From an uncultured Porphyromonadaceae bacterium (GTDB lineage Bacteria; Bacteroidota; Bacteroidia; Bacteroidales; Muribaculaceae), in contig CAMWLS010000001.1 of NCBI GenBank assembly GCA_947175205.1, positions 1 to 64,000 on the forward strand: a DNA stretch of 64,000 nt, in the 5' to 3' direction. Positions 57,256-64,000 of the stretch are shown piece by piece. Position numbers and translations under genes: made by a program. Each line of letters starts with the position of its first letter. The stretch's first letter is position 1. Under the pieces are notes generated by a model, which was given only the letters and a program-made list of their open reading frames with translations, searched no databases and had not been told where the DNA came from.

Positions 57256-57322
57256 GGTAGCGGACTTAATAATTAAGTACGTTAAGGTAACGTTTTTGTA
57301 ATAAGGAATTATATAAGTATAT

Positions 57323-57362
57323 AAAAAATAAGACCGGGGTCAGAGCCTCGGTCTTATTTTTT
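57323..57362. terminator. Bidirectional intrinsic terminator
   Basis: AAAAAATAAGACCG ... CGGTCTTATTTTTT between convergent lptB and GH13 gene. Confidence 0.88.
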
Positions 57363-57376
57363 ACCTATCACGTACT

Positions 57377-58801
57377 TTATTCTGCGTAAAGAAGAGCTGT
57401 ACCGTTGGCGGGAAGTTTACCGGTCAGCTGACCTTTCTTAACCTTGAATTCAGCACCGCTTACACCGTCTGTATATGTTCCGTCCGGAAGTGTGGTTTCT
57501 ACTTTTACTTTAGCAGGCTTGGTGCTGAAGTTAACCAGTGCAGCGCCCTTGTCACCGCGGGCAACTTCCATAACAGCGCCATCAGCACTTGTAAAAAGTT
57601 TTTCGGGCTCTCCGCTCATTGCGGCACGGAACTTATTGGCAGCCACAACTTCCGGATGGCGGAATTCATCATTCCCGCGTTCGCCAATGCGGTTGTTGCC
57701 CCAGTAGTTTTCACGGGTGCTTCCGGCAGGGCGACTGTAGAACAGCGGAGTTCCATACTGGCGCGCAGTCAGGAATACCCATCCTGAACGGATCTGGTCA
57801 TCGGTAAGGTGCGCACTTTCGTGGGCGTTACAGTATGTGTCGTGGCTTTCTACCCAGGTGATGAGCTTGTTGGGAGCTACGGGGTGATGCCAGTCAGCAA
57901 GATCAGTGGTGCCAATATTGCCACGGTCAATAACCTCACGGAGCACGTGCCCGTAACCACTGGCTGTCTGGTCCATATATTCGGCATACTCGGTTTCTTT
58001 AGTGTTACGGTCCTGAAGTACCTCTCCATAAATATATACGCTGTCAGGCATGAGCAGAGAAAGACCGTAAACGCCCTCACGTCCTGTGGCTATGTCCCAG
58101 AAGTTATTACGCTCTGATTTAGGGTCCAGAGGATCACTGGGCAGGCCTATGTGCTTGGCAGTGTCATAACGGAAGCCACGAGCTCCAAGATTAATGAGGT
58201 CATTAACATACTGGAGGTAATAATACTGGAAGTCAGGATTCTCCGTGTTGACATCTTTAAGACCTCCCATCTCACCTGTAGTACACTGCAGACGGTCATT
58301 ATAATCCACAATGGGTGTAAAGCCGGCAGCATGATAAAGATTCTCATGTCCTCCAACGGCATTGTTCAGGCCCGGAAGCACAGCGCTGTCATCTATGGCA
58401 GTGTGGTTAGGCAGAACATCTACAATTACATTCACGCCGTAAATGCGGGCGCTGTCACACATGTTTTTGAAAGCTGCGCGGTCACCTAACATGTAGTTAC
58501 CTATGGTCCAGTCTGTGGGCTGGTAATAGTAATACCATTTGCCGGTGATGCTGTCTCCGGGCTCACTCCACAGTGCCGGGCCGGGCTCACCTTCATAACA
58601 GGCCTGAGCAGGAGATGTCTGTACATATTTGTAACCGGCCTCTGCAATATCTTTCATATTCTTGGCTATGGTATCAAAAGACCACGTCCAAGCATGGAGA
58701 ATTACATTGTCATCGCTTGCTGCGGAATGCATCTTAACCGCTGATGCCGGAAAGAATGTGCCTGCTATAGCGGCAACGAGAATAGTTCTGGTAAATTTCA
58801 T
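57377..58801 (-). CDS. Secreted GH13 alpha-amylase
   Basis: Signal peptide MKFTRTILVAAIAGTFFPASA; DVLPNHTA, GARGFRYDTAKHIG, YIYGEVLQ, TWVESHDTY. Confidence 0.93.
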   Translation of the reverse strand: MKFTRTILVAAIAGTFFPASAVKMHSAASDDNVILHAWTWSFDTIAKNMKDIAEAGYKYVQTSPAQACYEGEPGPALWSEPGDSITGKWYYYYQPTDWTIGNYMLGDRAAFKNMCDSARIYGVNVIVDVLPNHTAIDDSAVLPGLNNAVGGHENLYHAAGFTPIVDYNDRLQCTTGEMGGLKDVNTENPDFQYYYLQYVNDLINLGARGFRYDTAKHIGLPSDPLDPKSERNNFWDIATGREGVYGLSLLMPDSVYIYGEVLQDRNTKETEYAEYMDQTASGYGHVLREVIDRGNIGTTDLADWHHPVAPNKLITWVESHDTYCNAHESAHLTDDQIRSGWVFLTARQYGTPLFYSRPAGSTRENYWGNNRIGERGNDEFRHPEVVAANKFRAAMSGEPEKLFTSADGAVMEVARGDKGAALVNFSTKPAKVKVETTLPDGTYTDGVSGAEFKVKKGQLTGKLPANGTALLYAE

Positions 58802-58887
58802 ATCTGTTTTTATGGTATGATTTAGTTATGTTTTAATAATGTAAATATATGAATAAACCGGGTGACAAAGAAATGGTTTAATTTAAT

Positions 58888-59898
58888 TTAACTAATTAAC
58901 TTCCATAATAATATGCGGACTCTGTCAATACAGAAACATAAAAGATAAAAGCCCGACATTCCTATTATCACTGCCACGCTGAACTGCCATAAATCAAGTA
59001 TCTGCCATCCCTTTATTACATAACCCTTAAATACTTGCCACACAAGCGGGTTTTTGTGAACGAGATATACTGCAAAGGCTGATGTGGCAAGGGCGTTAAC
59101 GGTAGCGCTATGCAGTCTTATTCCCCTGAAAAACAGGAAAAGAGCAATGGAAGCAGAAAGTACCGCGGGCGAGTTATAGGCATAGGCCTTTGTAAAGGGC
59201 ATGTAAAGTGCAGTAACCCCAATTAGCGCAACTGAGATGAGATAAATGACTGAGGCGTAAACAGTAATCTTTTTCCCCGTTGTGGCCTGAATTGGAATAT
59301 ATAAACATATCACACGGCCTATAAGGTAAACCATAACCAGCTGCATGATGGTATAACCTGTGGGATTGAATTTTCCTCCCCAATACCATCCTGACCATAG
59401 ATTGAAGAGCACAAGGATGCTTACGCAAACCGTAAGCCGGGAGCGCTTCATATCATTGCATCCGGCATTTAGGAATGGGGCAAGCAGACACAATGTAAAA
59501 TATGCCGGCACGTACCATAAATCATTCCTGGACAGTACCAGAATTTGATTCAAGAGTCCATTCCAGGAAAAGGTGACATGTGGAAGAAACCCCGTGTGCA
59601 GTAATGCCACGCTGTATATTAACAGAGAATAAAATAGGCACTGGAAAAGAAAGCCTGAAATGCTTTTAAATTTGAGTCTGATGCCATAGTAACCTGAGAG
59701 GAGAGTGAAACAGTTTACACCCACTATTGTAAATGCCTCAACCCACAGGCGCCATGCACCTGAGGTTGTAATCCGGCTGAATGATGAAACGGATGGCAGT
59801 CCCAGAGAAGCACCATCAATATGTACAGCAAGTACCATGAGCATGCTGACAATTCTGAGCAGTTCCATGTTTGACTGCCTCTGAGTCTTTGAGGTCAT
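58888..59898 (-). CDS. Acyltransferase family (OafA/WecH-type) membrane protein
   Basis: RQSNMELLRIVSMLMVLAVHIDGA (acyltransferase_3 N-terminal motif with His), multiple TMs. Confidence 0.88.
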   Translation of the reverse strand: MTSKTQRQSNMELLRIVSMLMVLAVHIDGASLGLPSVSSFSRITTSGAWRLWVEAFTIVGVNCFTLLSGYYGIRLKFKSISGFLFQCLFYSLLIYSVALLHTGFLPHVTFSWNGLLNQILVLSRNDLWYVPAYFTLCLLAPFLNAGCNDMKRSRLTVCVSILVLFNLWSGWYWGGKFNPTGYTIMQLVMVYLIGRVICLYIPIQATTGKKITVYASVIYLISVALIGVTALYMPFTKAYAYNSPAVLSASIALFLFFRGIRLHSATVNALATSAFAVYLVHKNPLVWQVFKGYVIKGWQILDLWQFSVAVIIGMSGFYLLCFCIDRVRILLWKLIS

Positions 59899-61931
59899 TT
59901 CTTCCGGTATTTCTTCATTAATGAAAGATGCTTGTTCATAAGGGCATCCTCACCCAGCTCTTTGTAAATATCTGCCAGACCACTGTGGACTTGCCAGCTC
60001 TCCGGATTACGAGCAAGCGCCTGTTCAAGAGCATCCAGTGCAACGCCAAGATCGCCGGATGAGAGAGCCCGAAGACCCATTTCCATCAGAGGACGGGCAT
60101 CATCCGGGGCCAGTGTAGATGCCTTAAAGAGTGCTTCCATGGCAGCGTCATAATCACTCATGGCCGCCAGTATGAGTCCTTTCCCGAGCCAAGCTTCCGG
60201 ATGATTTTGATATAGTGTGATGGCTCTGTCATAAGCAGCCAAGGCAACCGTGCAGTCATCTGAGCAGTCATCAGCCAGACGGGTCTGCTCATCTGCAAGC
60301 TGTCTGAAAACAGAGTCATCCGTTTCAATACGGCTATTTAGATTCTTAATTTCCTGTTGCTGATGGATGAGCTCGCGCAGTTTCAACTTTACCAGTCTTG
60401 CAATATTGGGCTTGGACAAGTCATTTCTGTCAGCTATGGCTTCAAAGAAACTGTCCAGAGCTGTCTCAAATTCACTTTCATTAAAGGCCTGTGCGGCTCT
60501 GGCGTAGCATGCATCGGCATGAGCACGAGCAAGCGCCTGTTCAAGAGCCTTGTGGTCATTGAACGTTTTGCTGAACTGGGTAATATATCTGTTTACAAAG
60601 ATATCGCGTCTGTTTAGCGGCTTACTGAGTGTTATACCCTCAAGTCCTGTGCAACGGCTCAGAGCCACATAACTCTGGCCACCTGAAAAAGCACCGTTTC
60701 CCATATCAATATGGATACGGTTAAAAGTCAGTCCCTGACTTTTATGGATGGTAAGAGCCCACGCAAGTTTGAGCGGGAGCTGCAGGAAACTGCCAAGGAC
60801 TTCTTCTTCCACGCTCTTGGTTTTCTCATTATACGTGTACTTGATATTATCCCAGCTGTAAGGTTCAACATCAAAACGCTCTCCTGTCTCAATCTCCACT
60901 GTGACTCTGTTCTCATCTATATTTCTAATGATTCCTAAAGTACCGTTCACCCATCTGCGCTCAAGATCATTACGCACAAAGACTATCTGTGCTCCCACTT
61001 TCAGATGCAGCTCCTGGTCAGTGGGAAAGGACTGCGGTGGGAAATTACCACTTATCTGAGCAGTGAAGATAATTTCAGGAGTGGTTAGCAGCCGCAGATG
61101 AGAGTCATTTATAAGGTCCACCGTATCACGTCTGGTGGCTATAGTCATGGTGAACGCACCGGAGTCTGAAGCATCCTGCTCATTTATGCCTTTATCTGCT
61201 GTTACTCTGGAATTTATAGCGGCTAAATCTGAGTCCAGCGGTGTATTGGCCCTTATGCGGTCCAGAATATTTATGAAGTACTCATCTTTCTGACGATATA
61301 CCTTGTTAAGCTCTATGGAGACAGGTGCTAATTCAGAAAATACATTAGCGCAAAAGAAGAAATTTGCATAATAACAGCGGCTTAGCAACTCTTTGGCATC
61401 AGCTTTTACAACCGGCTCAAGCTGAAAAATATCTCCCACAAACAACATTTGTTTCCCGCCAAAGGGCTGTCTGAAATTACGAGTTACGGTGCGCAGAATC
61501 TTATCAATGAAGTCAATGATATCAGCGCGCACCATGGAAATTTCATCAATTATGAATAAGTCAATCTCCCTGATCAGTTTAATGAGCCGGGATGAATATT
61601 TGAGACGTGCCAGCAAACGGGTCCGGTGGAAATTGGGGTCATCAGGCAGCAAAGGCTGCAAGGGTATTTTGAAGAAAGAATGAAGAGTCTGTCCCCCCAC
61701 ATTCACTGCCGCAATTCCGGTGGGAGCAAGGATTACATGTTTCTTTGCTGTATGTGAAGCGATATAGCGCAGGAAAGTCGATTTCCCTGTGCCTGCGCGG
61801 CCGGTTAGGAAAATCGACTGATTAGTGTGGCATATCAGCCGCCATGCGTTCTGAAACTCCTGGTTATTTAAGTCCGGTTCCGGGAGATGAGTCTCAGAAC
61901 CGGACTCGGAATCATTTTTCTTTTCTTTCAA
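59895..61931 (-). CDS. Pif1-like helicase with C-terminal TPR domain
   Basis: QSIFLTGRAGTGKSTFLRYI, ILAPTGIAAVNVGGQTLHSFF, FIIDEISMV, WALTIHKSQGLTF, YVALSRCT; TPR units from ~residue 470 on. Confidence 0.9.
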   Translation of the reverse strand: MKEKKNDSESGSETHLPEPDLNNQEFQNAWRLICHTNQSIFLTGRAGTGKSTFLRYIASHTAKKHVILAPTGIAAVNVGGQTLHSFFKIPLQPLLPDDPNFHRTRLLARLKYSSRLIKLIREIDLFIIDEISMVRADIIDFIDKILRTVTRNFRQPFGGKQMLFVGDIFQLEPVVKADAKELLSRCYYANFFFCANVFSELAPVSIELNKVYRQKDEYFINILDRIRANTPLDSDLAAINSRVTADKGINEQDASDSGAFTMTIATRRDTVDLINDSHLRLLTTPEIIFTAQISGNFPPQSFPTDQELHLKVGAQIVFVRNDLERRWVNGTLGIIRNIDENRVTVEIETGERFDVEPYSWDNIKYTYNEKTKSVEEEVLGSFLQLPLKLAWALTIHKSQGLTFNRIHIDMGNGAFSGGQSYVALSRCTGLEGITLSKPLNRRDIFVNRYITQFSKTFNDHKALEQALARAHADACYARAAQAFNESEFETALDSFFEAIADRNDLSKPNIARLVKLKLRELIHQQQEIKNLNSRIETDDSVFRQLADEQTRLADDCSDDCTVALAAYDRAITLYQNHPEAWLGKGLILAAMSDYDAAMEALFKASTLAPDDARPLMEMGLRALSSGDLGVALDALEQALARNPESWQVHSGLADIYKELGEDALMNKHLSLMKKYRKK

Positions 61932-61943
61932 AATACTGTTGTC

Positions 61944-63530
61944 TTAGAAACGGAAGCCGGTGGAAATTACTATGGATTTCTGAGAGAGCTTCACATCAGC
62001 TCCGGGTGTAACATAACCTGAGTAATCAGTGTATGCTTTATACTGACTCTTGCGGTCAGTGTGAACATAAGCGGCATCAATATACCATAACTGATAACGA
62101 TAGCCGAGGCCCACTGAGAAGCTCTGCGAATCGCGGTTTAATGAATAGCTCAGGTCTGTACCGCTGGTAAGAACTTCATATTTACCGTCCAGAGCTTCAG
62201 ATTTTGTGTCAGAACTTTTATAGCTATATCCTGCACGTATGCTGAACTGGGGAGTTACACGGTATTCAGCGCCAATGCGGAAAATATTTGAAGCCTGGTA
62301 ATAATCCTTTATGCAGTTGTTCACTTCAGTTGCGCTCTGATAGCCGCTCCAGCCGGAAGCATAACTTGTTGTCATATCACCATATGCCACGCGTTCATAG
62401 TCAGCGCTCAATATAGCATTGGTACCTACCACTCCCGCGACGCCAACCATGAAACGCCAGGGTGCGTTAAGGCGTGAATTAAAGTATGCCTCATCAGTGT
62501 CTTCGTTCCCATGAAGTTGTCTGTCAGAAGCAGGGTTATAATAGCTGTAAGAAGTAGATGCAATAAAATTATGAGACAGAGTGTACCAGGTAGGGGTGTG
62601 AATGGCAAAGCCTAATCTGAGCTCGTTTATTGGTTTTACGATAACGCCGAACTTCAGGTTCCAGCCTGTTCCGCTGACATACTGGTCATTGTAAAGGTCA
62701 AAGCCTGCGTTACCTGTAGTGATGCCTCCGGTAGCAGTATTATAAATGGTGCCGTTTTCAATGCTTTCACTGTAATATGAGTTGCGTGAATATGATAGAT
62801 CAGTGATTCCCACGCCTAAACCCCAATATACAACGTCCTGTACATTACCACCGAAATCAATGTTATATTCATCCACATAACCACTTTCTTTGGTAACGTA
62901 ATCAGCATCAGCGAGCGCACTTGAAGGCTGAAGACCCACGTATTGTCCCGGTCTGGTGCCGTTTATCATATATGAATTATAAGCAAGGATACTAAGCCAG
63001 TCATTATTGGAATCCAGATACGGATTATAACCGGTGGAGAAGTCAAGGTCAGATGAAGACACACCGTCAGTAAAGCCTGCAATGTAGTTAGTCATGGAAG
63101 TGGGCGTTCCCAACTGATAACCTGAGGATATACGGTTGAAACTTGCCTTACGTCCATAGCTGACACCCCAGTTGAAGGTTCTTAGCGAGCCGGTGGTGCG
63201 TATGGAACCTACGTATGCCACATTATTACATGACACTTTGGTATTCTTCCAGTCACGTGAATAATTAGGCGCGGTAGAGTTAAAGGTGTTGATGGCAATA
63301 TCCATTGTAGCACCAATGTCACTGCGGTTATAAACGCCTATACCGGCGGGATTCTGTCCAAGGACAGAGAGGTCGCCACCTAAAGCGGTAAACGCTCCAC
63401 CCATGGCCATAAAGCGGGCGGTACCTAAATTTTCAGACTGTGAAAGTGTGGCCGCAAGAGTAGGGGCCTGAGCCAATGCCGCTGCTGGTAATGCTGCTAA
63501 TGCTGCAGCGGCCAGTTTTCTTAGCTTCAT
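61944..63530 (-). CDS. Outer membrane beta-barrel protein (OmpP1/FadL-like)
   Basis: Signal peptide; SQSENLGTARFMAMGGAFTALGGDLSVLGQNPAGIGVYNRSD; terminal STGFRF. Confidence 0.82.
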   Translation of the reverse strand: MKLRKLAAAALAALPAAALAQAPTLAATLSQSENLGTARFMAMGGAFTALGGDLSVLGQNPAGIGVYNRSDIGATMDIAINTFNSTAPNYSRDWKNTKVSCNNVAYVGSIRTTGSLRTFNWGVSYGRKASFNRISSGYQLGTPTSMTNYIAGFTDGVSSSDLDFSTGYNPYLDSNNDWLSILAYNSYMINGTRPGQYVGLQPSSALADADYVTKESGYVDEYNIDFGGNVQDVVYWGLGVGITDLSYSRNSYYSESIENGTIYNTATGGITTGNAGFDLYNDQYVSGTGWNLKFGVIVKPINELRLGFAIHTPTWYTLSHNFIASTSYSYYNPASDRQLHGNEDTDEAYFNSRLNAPWRFMVGVAGVVGTNAILSADYERVAYGDMTTSYASGWSGYQSATEVNNCIKDYYQASNIFRIGAEYRVTPQFSIRAGYSYKSSDTKSEALDGKYEVLTSGTDLSYSLNRDSQSFSVGLGYRYQLWYIDAAYVHTDRKSQYKAYTDYSGYVTPGADVKLSQKSIVISTGFRF

Positions 63531-63564
63531 ATATAAAAGTTAATTACGGTTATTCAGATTTAAA

Positions 63565-64000
63565 TTATCTTCTGCCGCGGCCGCCTCCTGAGGAGCCGCC
63601 GCCACGTGTGCCACCCATGCCACCTCCATAAGACCCTCCGCGTGAGCCTGTGCTGAAGCTGCTTCCACGGCTGGTTGAACCTGAGCGGTTACTGTTATTG
63701 TTATAGTTGTTTGTACGGTTGCTGGTGGTGTTTTTAGTTGTGGTTGAAGTGTTAGAACTGTTTACGGAATTACGGCCGCGTGTGTTCAGACTGGGTGATG
63801 CATTTACAGTACCGGACACAGATGACGCAGAAGGTGTAAAACCGGTATTCACAGTTGCAGAAGGTGTCTGATTCAGGACGCCCTTATTACCTGAGTTTCC
63901 GGGACGTGTGGCAGTGGCTGTCCCGGAACTGCCGGGTCGAGTGGTTGAGCCGGAAGCGGAGGGTGTGTAATACTGACGGTTACCGGAATTATATGTGGGG
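63565..64000 (-). CDS. C-terminal part of a Ser/Thr/Asn/Gly-rich low-complexity protein, truncated by window edge
   Basis: Frame stays open from 63852 to the window end: PTYNSGNRQYYTPSASGSTTRPGSSGTATATRPGNSGNKGVLNQTPSATVNTGFTPSASS...; ends RGGSYGGGMGGTRGGGSSGGGRGRR. Confidence 0.7.
   Translation of the reverse strand, partial: PTYNSGNRQYYTPSASGSTTRPGSSGTATATRPGNSGNKGVLNQTPSATVNTGFTPSASSVSGTVNASPSLNTRGRNSVNSSNTSTTTKNTTSNRTNNYNNNSNRSGSTSRGSSFSTGSRGGSYGGGMGGTRGGGSSGGGRGRR

Noticed and set aside
46561-58801. Polysaccharide utilisation locus around the two GH13 genes
   Set aside because: No SusC/SusD pair, no regulator, and the two GH13 genes are ~9 kb apart with unrelated genes between them.
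1-64000. Mobile element, prophage or defence island
   Set aside because: No transposase, integrase, restriction-modification, toxin-antitoxin or Cas-like protein was recognised in any frame.

Overview
This 64 kb window is a chromosomal segment from a Bacteroidota genome, most likely Bacteroidales. The assignment rests on a Bat (MoxR/VWA/TPR) operon, DUF4954, DUF4492-cydAB, a T9SS type-B sorted protein, BSH-like Ntn hydrolases, and promoters resembling TTTG-N19-TAnnTTTG. It is dense and mostly housekeeping or conserved: about 50 protein genes, several bidirectional terminator hairpins, and no rRNA, tRNA, CRISPR, prophage or transposase that I could support. The most interesting observations are: (1) batB and batC fused in one 664-aa ORF, with a correctly phased slippery heptamer A_AAA_AAG at the junction and a -1-frame stop overlapping the internal batC ATG; (2) a ~130-nt structured intergenic element followed by a partial second copy at 22.6-22.8 kb; (3) a long RelA/SpoT protein whose hydrolase motifs are degenerate but which keeps a bifunctional-type RxKD synthetase motif, preceded by a 17-bp direct repeat abutting its promoter; (4) a near-perfect hairpin ending just upstream of the DUF6155-like start codon; (5) an unlisted 51-aa hydrophobic small ORF downstream of a DegT aminotransferase; and (6) two convergent secreted Cys-Ntn hydrolase genes. 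All family names come from reading motifs by eye; no searches were run.
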